NCBI RefSeq assembly: GCF_030052815.1
Contig: NC_079493.1
Span: 122,413,132 to 122,477,131 of the forward strand
Length of the DNA: 64,000 bases
Direction: 5' to 3'
From: Hevea brasiliensis
Taxonomy: Eukaryota > Streptophyta > Magnoliopsida > Malpighiales > Euphorbiaceae
The position numbers were made by a program, and so were the translations under genes. This document shows, in pieces, positions 26,007-38,300 of the stretch. Under the pieces are notes generated by a model. The model did no database searches. It was not told where the DNA came from and saw only the letters and a list, made by a program, of their open reading frames with translations. Within the stretch, counting starts at the first letter, position 1, and each line of letters starts with the position of its first letter.

Positions 26007-27939
26007 TTAATTGTACCCTTCAAAAGTTAACAATGACTCCAAACCTTTATCTTCCGCTCCCCATGTTAATTCAAATGTGACTAATTTGTACCCTTCAAAA
26101 GTTAACAATGACTCCAAACCTTTTTCATCAACAACTTCTAAGCCTACGATCTTTACATCTTTTAAGTGATGCCGCCAGTTGCAGTGAGATGATCGCCGGA
26201 AACTATCCTCTTCTTTTGTAAAAGCCTTGTAAAGGAACTGTAATTCATATAGAATCAACAATCAAAATCAAGTTGATTTTTCTGCATGTTTAAGTATATA
26301 TGCTAGTTAATGTAGCTATATAAGAAGTCATTTTGTGCATACAACAGATTATGTACCTTTAATAGTTCTCTGTTTCGTTCATTTTCCAATGGCACAGATA
26401 GAGTTTTTGGATGACAACACCATAGTAATCCATTCAATAGAGCTTCATAATTTTCCTTGCTTGAAGTCATACGTAATATTAGATTTTCAATTACTGGTAG
26501 TTCAGAACCATATCGTCCCCTCCACTCCAATGGATTAAATGTGACGCTCTTCAACCATTAAGAAAAAAAGAAAAAAGAGAGGGAGAACGAAAGCAGAAAA
26601 AGAACACATAAGAAAGATAACAAAACAACAAGAAAAGAAAAATAAGAAGGCATAGGTTGAGTTGACATACCGCATTAGAGAAAATTGTCAGGCACAGGAA
26701 TTTATGGTTCTTGAACATCATAAGATATTTCAGCAAATTAAGAAACCATTCTGTGTCTATGTCAAAAATATCTTCCATATGCAGTTCAAAGATAGCCTCT
26801 TGTAGACTTGAAGCATTCATAAGTAATGAAGAGGGGACAGTTTTACTGGAGAATCTATATGATTTAAGATTTGGAGCATTAATCTCAATCGCCTCTGGAT
26901 CACCGGAAACTGATAAACCTAAGCTCTTAAGCTGATGTCTTGAAATTATAATACTTATGCGGTATGGTTCGTATGAAGAGAAATTATAATCCAAATGCAA
27001 GGTTTCAAGTTGGAGGAATTTAGCAAAAACTTGCTGAATACACTGGTTGATGATTGTGGGGTTAGAATGTACTATCAATTCTTTTAGATTATTGCAAAGA
27101 AGTGCACCCGGCTCCAAATTACCAGAAAGAATTGTACAATCAAGAATTTCAAGATTTGATGCTTCAATAACGATACCATCCAAGTAATAAACCTCAACCT
27201 TCTTTAGCTTGGGAAGATTTGGAATACAGAGATGACTAAATCCCAGACATGATCTCAGTACAAATTGCTCGAGCAAAGGGCAAGAAGACAACAGTTTTTC
27301 AGCCGTTGTTCTACTAAGATGAACCTTCGATAGAGAGAGATTTCGCAAACAAGGAAACTTGGAATGACCCAGAAATGTGGTCTCATCCAATTTAAGACCT
27401 TGTAAATTCAATGCAGATAAGGATTTGGCTACAGATATGGTCCTGGGTAAAACATACCATTCGCTATGTGCATGGCAGCGATCAGAGTAAATTTCGAATT
27501 CTTTAACTGGGTTCTTTGTGATTAATTCTATCCACTCATCCATGTGAGACTGCAATTTAGATTCACAGTAAGGCAGATGTAGAAGGAAAGATTCAATCTT
27601 TATTTTGTCACCGCGGATCCTGAACAAAGAATCATCAACGAATTTGATAAACTTGTCCAAGATTTCCTCATTTCCCATATTTTCTCCTTCCTCCGGCACG
27701 CAATTCTGTGGAAAAGAGGAATACCTGAATTCGAAATTTTCTGTGGGTAGAGAACTCCACAAACGCCACCATGCCTTGGACAAAAGACTGGTGCGAGCTG
27801 CATCTCTCGCCGACAGCAAAAACAAGATTCGAAGTATCGTTATTTCCGGCAACTGAGATAAACGATCTACAGTGCCCATTGTTGAGCTGACGATGGAATT
27901 ATCCACCCTGGTTCTCTTTGGCTCGTTCCCCTGCTGCAT
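26007..27939 (-). CDS. F-box/LRR/FBD protein, F-box 2
   Basis: Close paralogue of F-box 1 with the same three-exon structure: 26671-27939, 26357-26548 and 26007-26237 (1692 nt, 563 aa), all GT-AG. Exon 1 is the same length in both (423 codons). The F-box at about 25-72 reads LSQLPEITILRILFLLSARD and LLSKAWWRLWSSLP; the RR-to-WW type change in the otherwise conserved KTWRRLW motif is worth noting. Exon 2 is 54 nt shorter because it lacks the 18-residue tandem duplication. Exon 3 ends in the FBD-like LVTFELTW and two GLESLLTFEGY units, more alike than in F-box 1. Intact, presumed functional as an SCF substrate receptor; target unknown. Confidence 0.88.
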
Positions 27940-27996
27940 TCTATTGCTGAGTTTTGCGTCTCGCTTTTCTGTTTCTTGTTTATACCTCAGCTACCG

Positions 27997-28003
27997 TTTA
28001 TAT
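27997..28003 (-). promoter_or_regulatory. TATA-like element of F-box 2
   Basis: Minus-strand ATATAA core at the same place as the F-box 1 TATA box, but preceded by C. The two duplicates may therefore differ in expression. Confidence 0.35.
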
Positions 28004-28131
28004 GGTTTATCCGAAAATTTTATATATAAATTTATTTTAAATACACTTAATTAATTAAAAATTATATTCTAGAATAAAATTATTATATTTTATAGTAAAA
28101 TTATTTTAATAATATATCAATTATTAATTAA

Positions 28132-28134
<3 letters not shown>

Positions 28135-28204
<70 letters not shown>
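28135..28204. repeat. (AT)n microsatellite at duplication breakpoint
   Basis: 70-bp AT run immediately at the end of the duplicated F-box block. Confidence 0.95.
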
Positions 28205-28209
<5 letters not shown>

Positions 28210-28683
28210 AAAATTTCATCAAATAAGCCCACCAAACAAGGTCTTAAGTAAACTCTTGATTTCTCTCATCTTACTCTTCAGTCTAATCTGAGTTTTATAT
28301 TCACTTCACCATCTGAGTGTGCTTGCCCAAATTCCCTCTACCAATACTATGACCTTTTCTCTTGAGACACATTAACAATTTACTTTTTAATATTAAAAAT
28401 TAAAATTATATTTAATTTAACTAAATAGAATTAATTAATCTTGATTAATGAATCACAATTTTATGAAATTTAAAATATTATATTAATCACAAATTTCAAT
28501 GAACCCAACTGAAGAAAACAAATAAGGAAATTTGTCAAATAATAAAATAAAAAATTTCTTAAGTAGACTTAACAATTTCCTCTTTCCATGTTCAAACAAA
28601 AAGTCCAGACACCATAAATTCTATATCAAATTCAACAAGATGGTGATAAACTCATAGTCAAATTAACTAGTAGATTGATCTTC
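28205..28683. other. spacer between F-box 2 and F-box 3 relic
   Basis: AT-rich, no gene recognised. Confidence 0.5.
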
Positions 28684-30222
28684 TACTCACCATGTCAATT
28701 CAAAGATAACTTTCCCCTCACATTCAAGATTTTCCAATGACTCAAATCCTCCTTTCAACTCAATTTCTGACTCTGTAGAACTGTCACAGTCCCAATCTCA
28801 ACTCTTAATCTTAACATCTTTCAAGATATGCCGCCAACACAAGCAATGGCGACTAAAACATTGTTGAATTTCATCCCTTTTTGGTGAAACTCTTCCAAAG
28901 GAACTGCAAATCATGAAAATAGATTTTAAGTCAAAAAAGAAAAAGCATTTATACTTTTTTCTACAATGATATTACTTTTATGAGCTCATGATGTGGCCCA
29001 TATTCGACATTTAAAGTTCTTGGATAAGTACAGCATAATATTCCATCCAAAAGAGCCGACTAGTTGTTCATAATTTTGGATGAAATATGAATGATCTCTA
29101 TATGATCAAGATTGCTTGGTTGGGGTGTAGATATGTCTGCCCACTCCATATGATTGAATGAAATCTTCGTCCATTAATTCAATCAAAGCAAAACAAGGAA
29201 AGCAAATTAAAATACAAGCCAAGAAGTTGAGATTATCTTCCCCTATTACCAACCAATGGATTCAGGAACCTTTTGATAAATTCCAAGTGCAAGATCTCAA
29301 GAGATTGGAATTTATCAAAAGGTTCCTGAATCCATTGGTTGGTAATAGGGGAAGATAATCTCAACTTCTTCAGATTGTTACAAACAAGTAAACTCAGCTC
29401 TAATTCATATGAAAGCTTTTCACAATGAAGAATTTCAAGATTGAATGCTCCAATGTCAATAAAATCTAATTCATCTACAATTACCTTCTTGAGCCTGAGA
29501 AGGTTTGGAATAGAAAGATCCACCAATCCCTGACATGATTGAAGAGAAAATTGCTCAAGCGAAGGGCAAGAAGACAGTAGCTTTTCTGCCGTCACTTGCC
29601 AAGGTGAACATTGAATAGAGACAAATTTTGTAGACAAGGAAGCATCATATCACCTCTAAACAAACTGTCCTCCAAGGTAAAACCTTCCAACTTTAATACG
29701 ATCAATGGTTTTGCTAGAAAAGTGGCCTGAGGCAAAACTGACCTTCTGATATCTTCTGCAGAGATAAAGCAAACACCAATATGTAGCTCCTGAATGCAGT
29801 TATTGGCTACCAATCCAATCCAATCATTCATGTAAGAGGGCAATTTTTGTTGATAACAGCCTAGAAATAAGCAAAATGTTCCGATTTTTGCCATCCGGCC
29901 TTGGAGTCTTTGCAACGAATCATCAATGGATTTAATGAACTTGTCCATGCGTTTGACAGCTTCAGAATCTTTCCTTTTGGAGGAGTAGTTGAATCGGAAA
30001 TTCTCTGTTGGTAGGGAATTCCAGAAACGTCGCCAAGTCTTGGATAAAATAGAGGTGCGAGCTGCATCTCTTGGCGGCAGGAAAAATAAGATATGGAGCA
30101 CAAGGGCTTCAGGCAACTGGGATAAATGATCAATGTTGTGTATTGCAGTGTTAATGGCGGCATCGATTTTGCTTCTTTTTTGCTTCTTGTTAGGATTTCA
30201 GTATTTGCCTCTGTATCTTCCA
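28684..30222 (-). pseudogene. F-box/LRR/FBD pseudogene, F-box 3
   Basis: Diverged relative of F-box 1 and 2, still recognisable over its whole length. The N-terminal ATG at 30222 opens MEDTEANTEILTRSKK, but the F-box frame (HLSQLPEALVLHILFFLPPRD) is reached only after a 1-nt shift in an A6 run near 30180. A second 1-nt shift near 29610 separates SLFNVHLGK from TAEKLLSSCPSLEQF. At 29221-29370 an inverted copy of the LRR sequence replaces the normal continuation and ends the protein at VGNRGR. Beyond it, exon-2-like (about 28985-29160, with MEW and an in-frame TAG before SALLDGILWCC) and exon-3-like (28690-28905, ending VIFELTW) remains are visible. Several independent lesions make function unlikely. 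Confidence 0.88.
29221..29370. repeat. perfect 66-bp inverted repeat (foldback) in F-box 3
   Basis: Arms 29221-29286 and 29305-29370 are exact reverse complements, separated by an 18-bp loop (29287-29304). The right arm is the native coding sequence (NNLKKLRLSSP to FDKFQ on the minus strand) and the left arm is the inverted copy. A single-stranded form would make a long stable hairpin. Confidence 0.97.
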
Positions 30223-30512
30223 TGATTGCCTAGCGAGGTGTTGAAGACAGGTATTCTGTATATCCTTTTGCAAAAGCTATAGATCATCAGTTAATTGGCT
30301 TTAGAGTTTTAACTCTATTATGAGAGTTGTGTTGTGATTGGACTTTTAAGAATTTTAGTTACAGTTGAAAATGAACTCTTTAACAAAACTTTAATTTATA
30401 ATAACAAAATCAGTAAAAAAAATTTTAAATTAATCTATTTTTGGATGACTCTTCAGAATCCAGAGAACAAGTCGACGCTATTTAGCCCAACTCTACTGAC
30501 CGCAAGATACAG

Positions 30513-30636
30513 ACATGGGCCTGATATGGAAAACAGGCACTAACCCATTAAAACACGTCCTGCCGCATATTACTCTCTTCATGGAATTGACCCAAGGATT
30601 CACGTGATGATCTCTCCAAAACATGGGTTTGCCTTA
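30513..30636. repeat. duplicated F-box upstream segment with G-box (copy 2)
   Basis: Partner of 16299-16414; G-box CACGTG at 30601-30606 in the same relative place. Its presence upstream of both F-box 1 and F-box 3 shows that they come from one ancestral unit including the promoter. Confidence 0.8.
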
Positions 30637-31394
30637 CAATATTAGTTTCGGCTGACGTGTTTGGGCCAACTCTAACCCTCGAAATACACCCTAAAGCACA
30701 GAATGAAAACAGTTCACAGAAACCCATGTTACAAACAAATCCACCCACCCATCTTGGGAAACACCACTACCAAAATTTAACTTAGCCCATCCAATTGGAG
30801 GATGAGTCCATCCAGTGAGAACGTCAACCAGGATGAAAGATACGAATTTGGACCTACAACCTGAGAGACTACCTTAACTCTATTTCTTTAAAATTTCTTT
30901 CGTGGAATAGGAGGATTATCATTTGTGGAAGTTGGGGATGTGTTTTTAATCACAAGCAACCGCAAGCAGTGGCGGGACCAAAATATTGAAGTGTATATGT
31001 GGCCACCTTTTCACCTCTGAAGACAGTGGCAAAACCTGAAAACGAAGATAGAAAATTTCATGATTGGGGTCAATTTTCGCCCCTTATACAAGAGGTACAA
31101 TTTCATCGTATGGTTGATTTGAGTTATACATATATGTCTTGCCTACCTCTCAAGTCAAAGTCTCAACTACTCTCGTGGAATTGTTAGGAGACTTGAGAAA
31201 TGGTTCGTTGATGTATAATAATCAGTTGTTAACAGCACAATAATGCCTGACCTTTCATCCCATCTTTTATGTCAAAGATTTGTCTCAAAAGTCTATCTTA
31301 TCGTATTGACTGAGCCCCTTCCTTGACGATTTCTTTAATAAAAAAGTTAAAGCAAAAAAAAAAAAAAAAACCATATCACAAATCCGGGGAATTC

Positions 31395-31434
<40 letters not shown>

Positions 31435-32691
31435 CTAAGGTTGATGTCCATCCACAGATTTATGTAGTAAAGAAACGTGAAATTAACCTAAGCCGTTTTT
31501 AATATTGTCATCTATATTTTTTTTAATGTTTTTCTTTTGGTTGAAAATAACGCATGCATAAATTTCAGGCACGTAGGAAGGAAGATTGAATCCTTATTTT
31601 CTTTTAGGAAATAATCAACTTAATTAACTAAGAATCTCTCGACCAGATTTTCAATATTTTATTAATGAATTTATCTTGCTTAAATAAAAGAAAAATACAA
31701 TAACATCTCAAATAAGACAAGACGAGAAAATTTATCGAAATATAATTACAGATAATTAAAAATTTCGCACTTAGTTAAAAACATCATTACAATTTTAGAA
31801 AAAAAAAATAATTACAGATAATTAAAGATTTATGTTGAAAGATGATATGAATAAACGAGAATAATTTTTCTCATAATAACTAAACTTTTTTCATTTTAAA
31901 TGATAAAAAAGATTCATAATATTACTATTTTGAGAACTTGCTATCTTGTGGTCCATAAAAGAATTTAAATCATTAAATTTTAATAGAAAAAAAATTTACA
32001 CTATCAGACACTATTAGTAGAAAATCCAAAGTTTCTAATAAAAAGAAGTCACAATTTATACTATATTTTGAGCAGTCAAAAAACTTATTAAATAAAAAAA
32101 ATAACTTAAACAAATTAAAAAAAATTAAAAAATTATGTAATAAAAAATTATTTTAATTTAATTAATGACATGGTAAAACAAATTCTTAAAAAATTATTTT
32201 AATAAAATAATATGAATTTTAAATTATTTATCAAAATAATATAGTGTAATAGAAACTGCCACTTAAAAAAACGATTATACGTTTTAACACTTGAAAAAGA
32301 AATTGCTATTTGAAATAAAACTTTCGTTATTTTGTATCAGTGTGATAGAGTAATATTGCTCTCAAAACCACTAGTCAAACTGGTAATGTTGTATATTGGC
32401 CCATCATCTATCACATTAACAAAATTTGGCTTTTTTTTATAACTAAAACCACCAAATGAAATAACGGTTTCAATTGCAATTTGTATAGTATGTTGGAATA
32501 GACATATTGCAGAAATATTGCAGAGAATTTATTCCCTCTGCTCTTGTATAGTATGTTGAATTATTGGCTTCACATGATTATTCGTGCCCGTGAATTATTT
32601 TGCTGGCTTTAAAAGCCAGAAACTACTAATCTTAAAAAATGGAAGACTTCCTTTGTATTAAGTAAAACTAAATTTTAAAAACTATCAGGTT
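30637..32691. other. intergenic DNA without recognised gene
   Basis: About 30640-31260 is less AT-rich and probably transposon-derived or unique; I recognise no coding domain. From 31300 on it is AT-rich. Confidence 0.45.
31398..31431. repeat. (AT)n microsatellite
   Basis: 34-bp AT run. Confidence 0.95.
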
Positions 32692-33332
32692 TTTTCTTCT
32701 TTCATCTTCTTCATTTAAATTTTTTCCTCTTTGTATGAAGTTATTTTTTTGTATATCCAACACAATTTTTTTATATATTATATATGGTATTGTTAAGTTG
32801 TGTTACTAAGTGAATTTTCACATTAAGAAGCAAAATTATTGCAATTAACGTACATTTTCTTCTTTCATATTCTTCATTTATTTTTTTCTTTTTATATCAA
32901 GTAATTTTTTTTATATTAAACATAATTTTTTTTATATGTTATATACAGTATTTTTAAGTTGTGTTGCTAATTGAATTTTCACATTAAGAAGCAAAATTAT
33001 TGTAATTAAGGTACATTTTCTTTTTTCATCTTCTTCATTTATTTTTTTTCTTTGTATCAAGTAATTTTTTTTATATCCAACATAATTTTTTTATATGTTA
33101 TATATAGTATTTTCAAGTTGTGTTGCTACTTGGATTTTCACATTAAAAAGCAAAAATATTGTAATTAAGATACATTTTCTTCTTTCATCTTCTTCATTTA
33201 TTTTTTCTCTTTGTATTAGGTAATTTTTTTTTACATCCAACATAATTTTTTTTTATATGTTATAAATAGTATTTTCAAGTTGTGATGCTACTTGGATTTT
33301 CACATTGAGAAGTAAAACTATTGCAATTAAGG
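32692..33332. repeat. four tandem ~160-bp repeats
   Basis: Units begin ACATTTTCTTCTTTCATCTTC and share TTTATATCCAACATAATTTTTT, GTTGTGTTGCTA and TTTTCACATTAAGAAG. Starts are near 32692, 32852, 33013 and 33172, period 159-161 bp. Non-coding, satellite-like, but only four units; the copies have visibly diverged. Confidence 0.9.
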
Positions 33333-34204
33333 TACATTTTTTACTTTAATATAAAATGTTATTGTGATTATTATATAATATATTTATTTAATATTTTAGT
33401 TATGATAATTTTGTTAGATACACATGTCAAATCCTGTGATAAATTTAGTGTATATAACATAATTGTTATTAGTTAAAAATTAAATTAGTATGATTATATG
33501 ATGTGAAATATAAAAATTGTGATAAGTGCAAAAAAAATGAAATAAATAAACATGCTTTTGCTAAAAATGTCAATTTTAAAAAATTTTGCAAAATAAAAAT
33601 TAGAAAGATATGAAATAGATGTTTTTATCAATATATAGTGTGACTTTCTTAAAATTAAAATTTGAAAATTTTAACGTTGTGCATGCAAAGTTTTGATAAA
33701 AATAAAGACAAAAATTTAATTTAATAAATTTAATATTTATTTTTAATTATTGGGACATAAAAACTATAAATACAAAATTTTAATTATAATTTATGTGTTA
33801 TGTTTATTAAATTATTGTATATATATATTTTTTATTTAATATATTGAAAATAAAAATATTTCATAAATAAAAAGTTATAGTTACAAGTAAAATAAAATGT
33901 ATTTATAATTAGAATATATAAAAAAATAATTTAATTATTGCATTTAATATAAATGAAAATAATTTAATTATTGAACTAAATATAATAAAGAAAAAATGTG
34001 TGATGGCTATAGATAATTTAGATAAAATAATTTAATATTTAAATATGTATTATATTTATATGAAATTTACATAAATAGTTGTGACATATATGACTCTCAA
34101 GGTTTTGAGAAATGCATTTACTGATACGATAGTTAAAAAAATTTGAAAAAAAATATATGAAGTTAGAATGAATACGTCGCATGAATTGGTGAAATACGAA
34201 AATA
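33333..34204. other. AT-rich intergenic DNA
   Basis: No gene or structured repeat recognised. Confidence 0.5.
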
Positions 34205-34316
34205 ATAATTTGACTGACAATTTTTTGTGTATCTAACACCCTAATTAAAATATATATTATATAATTTGACTGACAATTTTTTGTGTATCTAACACCCTAA
34301 TTAAAATATATATTAT
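34205..34316. repeat. 56-bp tandem duplication
   Basis: ATAATTTGACTGACAATTTT begins at 34205 and again at 34261, and the two 56-bp units look identical, so this is a recent event just upstream of the RLK-B promoter. Confidence 0.9.
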
Positions 34317-34547
34317 ATAATATATTTTATATTAACAATTAAATGGTTATTTAAATATAACTTTTCATAAAAATAATTAAATAAAATTATTTTAAAAGTT
34401 AAAATTTAAACTGAAATTATATTAAAAATAAGAATTAAGAACAAATTAAATTGAAATTGAAACATTAAAAAATTAAATCAAAACCAAACCAAAATAGTAT
34501 CAAAATTTCGGTTATTTTGATTCTTAGCTAGGGCCCCAACACGCCAC

Positions 34548-35025
34548 TTACAAGTTAGAAATTTGAATGAGTAGTACTGTCCTGTTAACGGTATACAAAG
34601 ACCAGAGTATGATGACTATGAACAGCAGGTCGTGGTGGGCCGGTGGAAAAAAATGTCTTAGCGTTTGAATCTTCTTCTATATAATGTATGAGAGTAGGCA
34701 TAATTAAGCCATAATAGAAAGGGAGGAGATAAAAGCATTCGCTTGTAAACGGTGAGAACTTGGCTGGTCTTCCTGCTCGCCGGTAATTACAAGTTAGAAA
34801 TTTGAATGAGTAGTACCGTCCTGTTAACGGTATACAAAGACCAGAGTATGATGACTATGAAGAGCAGGTAGTGGTGGGCCGGTGGAAAAAAATGTCTTAG
34901 CGTTTGAATCTTCTTCTATATAATGTATGAGAGTAGGCATAATTAAGCCATAATAGAAAGGGAGGAGATAAAAGCATTCGCTTGTAAACGGTGAGAACTT
35001 GGCTGGTCTTCCTGCTCGCCGGTAA
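34548..35025 (+). promoter_or_regulatory. tandemly duplicated RLK-B promoter (2 x 239 bp)
   Basis: Units 34548-34786 and 34787-35025 are almost identical (a few substitutions such as GTACTG/GTACCG and AACAGC/AGAGC). Each contains TTCTTCTATATAATGT with a TATATAA box, the conserved GCGTTTGAATC block and an AAGGGAGGAGAT block. The second unit leads directly into the leader exon. The array doubles the core promoter and every upstream site in it. Confidence 0.85.
34917..34923 (+). promoter_or_regulatory. TATA box of RLK-B (proximal copy)
   Basis: TATATAA about 100 nt upstream of the leader ATG. The distal duplicate is at 34678-34684. The motif is kept in all four copies of this promoter in the window. 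Confidence 0.7.
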
Positions 35026-35064
35026 TGGCTGCTTCGAGGAAGCTTGACGGTAATGGCATTTCAG
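35025..35064 (+). CDS. RLK-B leader exon / possible alternative first coding exon
   Basis: ATG at 35025 opens MAASRKLDGNGIS and runs to a good donor (TTTCAG|GTGAGT). The acceptor at 35341-35343 (CTTCTCAACAG|GG) would join it in frame with the RLK-B ORF, adding 20 residues (MAASRKLDGNGIS plus GKKLKAE) before MEILQCF. Either the 35065-35343 intron is a 5' UTR intron and translation starts at 35364, or the protein has a longer N-terminus that would place charged residues ahead of the signal peptide. The signal-peptide logic favours 35364. Confidence 0.5.
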
Positions 35065-35363
35065 GTGAGTAGTATATATGCTTATTGCTTAACAAAGGTT
35101 ATACTAGACATTTTTCATAATTAAAGCTTGATTAATCGGTGAGTGAAGTTGCTAATTGGATTTTATACTTGAATTAATCGGTATGCTAAGAATCTACTAA
35201 CAATGGAGTGATAATATTTGGTCTAAATCTGTAGGATAGGGTAGAAATTACACATTCTTCATGGATATGGTAGATGAAAATCTTCACTATATTATTTTGG
35301 CAGTGGAATTGTAACCCTGCAACTCCTCTTTGCTTCTCAACAGGGAAGAAGTTAAAGGCCGAG

Positions 35364-38300
35364 ATGGAGATTTTACAGTGTTTCCTTGTTGTGTTACTAA
35401 GTGCCATTGTTCTTACGACTCTGGCCCATGCTCAGGATCAAACAGGTTTGAATTTCAATCTTTGTTTGTCAATAGTATTTGTCGGGTAATTTTCACCTGT
35501 CAGAAATGCTTGCATTATTTTTATCCTTTAATTTTAATTTATTATAAAAAATTTTAAATTTTAATTTTATTTGAAAAAATCTCTAAATTTCCAAGTAAAA
35601 AAAAATGAAATTATCTATTTTGCTCGTATCAAAAATTATTATTTTATTCTTTTCTTTTCGTTTTTATAATTAAATTAATTAATAATTATTTATTTTATAA
35701 AATTATTTTATTTTATTCGTTAATAAAATTATTAATTGACAGTCAATTTTTTCAAATAAAATTCTATTCTCTCCCACAAATGGAGGGGAGAGGGAAAGTT
35801 AGGGGGAGAAGAAATGAGGGAAAAGGGAGATGGAACGGTGTAAAAGAATAATTTTATTTTATTTTGAAAATTATTATTGTAGGTTAATGGAATTTGTTTT
35901 TTAATAATAAATTAAAATTGAGAGAAAAAGTAAAAATTATCCGGTATTTGTCCTCTGCTAACCTTTCATCAAAATGGCCAAATTTTTGCTGTTTATCTCT
36001 CTCAGGCTTCATTAGCCTAGATTGTGGACTACCTGACAATGCTACCTACAACGATTCGATAACGAGCCTAAACTACAATTCAGATGAAGCATTTATAGAC
36101 ACTGGCATAAGCAAAAGAATATCTTCTGAATTTAGTAATTATAGCTTTGTGAGGAGACTACAGTACGTTAGAAGCTTTCCTCAAGGAAACAGAAACTGTT
36201 ATAAATTAGGCCTTGATAAAGGCATCAAATATCTGATCAGAGCTACTTTCTTGTATGGAAATTATGATGGCCAAAACGAAATACCACAATTTGATATCCA
36301 TCTAGGAACTAATAAATGGAGTACGGTGCAACTAGAAGATGCAATCCGTTCATTTTCCACAGAGATCATACATGTGACTGCTAGGAGCTACGTATTTGTC
36401 TGCCTTGTGAACACCGACTCTGGGACACCATTCATATCAGCATTAGAATTGAGGCCTCTGCATAATAAAACTTATAATACTGAAACTGGATCACTAGTAC
36501 TCGTCAGGAGGTTAGATATTGGTTCAACAACCAATGCAACGGTCAGGTGAGCACCTTCGTAATTATATCACCAAATTGTTTTTATTACTATATCAATTCT
36601 GCCTTGATATGATTAAATGTCTCAGGTTTCCGAATGATATTTATGATCGAGTCTGGCAAACTTACAATTGGGCAAAATTGATTAGCTCGCAAACTGACGA
36701 TTACCAGGAACAAAATTTTTACCATCCACCATCAAGTGTTATGACGACTGCTGTCACATCAACAAATGCTACTGAGCCACTGTCTTTCTCGATAGGCACT
36801 GAAGGTAGTGCTAGCCAGTATTATACCTATATGCACTTTGCTGAAATTGCAATTCTCCAAGCCAACCAATCCAGGAAATTCGACATATATTTGAATGGAC
36901 GAAAATGGTATGGACCAATATTTCCTCGTTATTTGTCCACAAATACAATATTTACTCCGTCAGCATTGAATGGAGGAAAATTTCAGTTTTCCTTGAATAA
37001 AACTGGAGATGCAACCCTTCCACCCCTTATCAATGCAATTGAGATTTATACTGTACTTGAACTCTTACAACCTCAATCAGATCAAGAAGATGGTATGTTC
37101 TTTTTAATATTTGTATTTTCATGGCCATTACAGATATATATGGTCTTTTCCCAGTATCCTTACTTTTAACTATTGCTATTTTTGTATAATGTGTGATCTG
37201 ATAGTTGATGCCATAATGAACATCAAGTCAGCATATAGAATAGAAAGAAACTGGCAAGGTGATCCTTGTTCCTCACCAGATTACTTATGGGAAGGTCTCA
37301 ATTGCAGCTATAATGACGATGACCTGCCCAGAATCATATCCTTGTGAGTCTATATGCTCTTTTCTTTTCTTTTTTCTTTTTGCTTTTTCTTTTTCTTCCG
37401 AATTTGAAAGTCTCTCAATAACATTGTTCAACAATCAATTAGGAACTTATCGTCAAGTGGATTGACCGGGGAGATTAATCGTTACATATCCAATCTCACA
37501 TTGTTACAATCTCTGTAAGTAATTTTTATCTCAAATAAAGTTGGCATGTTCTCAAAATTTATATGTCAGTAACAAATGATCTTATAATGATGTCAGGGAC
37601 TTATCAAACAATAGTTTGACTGGATCAGTGCCTGATTTTCTGTCTAAATTATCTTCCTTGAAATTCTTGTAAGTCACTGGGGATTAGAATTGAAAATTCA
37701 TGCCTCTCAAAAGAAATAATACCATAGCAACTGATCATATTCATTATGCCTGGCAGAAATCTATCAGGAAACCAACTCACAGGCACTGTTCCCCCAGCTC
37801 TCATTGAAAGGTCAGAGAAGAGTTTGTTAGTGTTAAGGTGAACATTTTGCCAGAAATCGCAAATCTATAGCAGCAAAATTTACAATGAGGCATGTTAATT
37901 TTATTTAGTGTTGCCCTGATCATGCCTCTGTTTGAGTGCTTAAGTGATCATAGCAACTGTGAATTGTTTGTTTTTCAGTTTCTTGTCCATTTAATTTAAC
38001 AAGTTGACTTACATGCAAACAGAAACTAGTAAATGATACTGCTAGAGTATACTGGAGTTTACTGGAAGTCAATAATCTAACGTACTAATTTTGTTGAATT
38101 TACTCGATCAATTCAAGTGTTGGAGGAAATGCAAATCTATGTCCATCCCTTTCATGCAAGAAGAAAAAGAAGAAGAAACTATTTACCATTCCAGTAGTGG
38201 CATCTGTTGCTGCAGTGATCATTGTAGCTGCTTTGGTTATCTTATTTTGGAAAATTACAAGAAGAAAACAAGGTAAAAATTCAAATATTGAACATATTAA

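Larger units (their letters stand above)
25617..28143. repeat. duplicated F-box block, copy 2
   Basis: Partner of 12976-15566, same orientation. It ends exactly at a long (AT)n tract, and on the left it abuts the orphan RLK promoter, so one breakpoint joins RLK-derived and F-box-derived DNA. Confidence 0.9.

Noticed and set aside
29158..29358. Plus-strand ORF through the foldback
   Set aside because: Exists only because the inverted arm mirrors the minus-strand LRR coding sequence.
30549..31187. Possible small genes around 30.5-31.2 kb
   Set aside because: Frames of 62-69 codons without motifs. Part is duplicated F-box upstream DNA, the rest unassigned.
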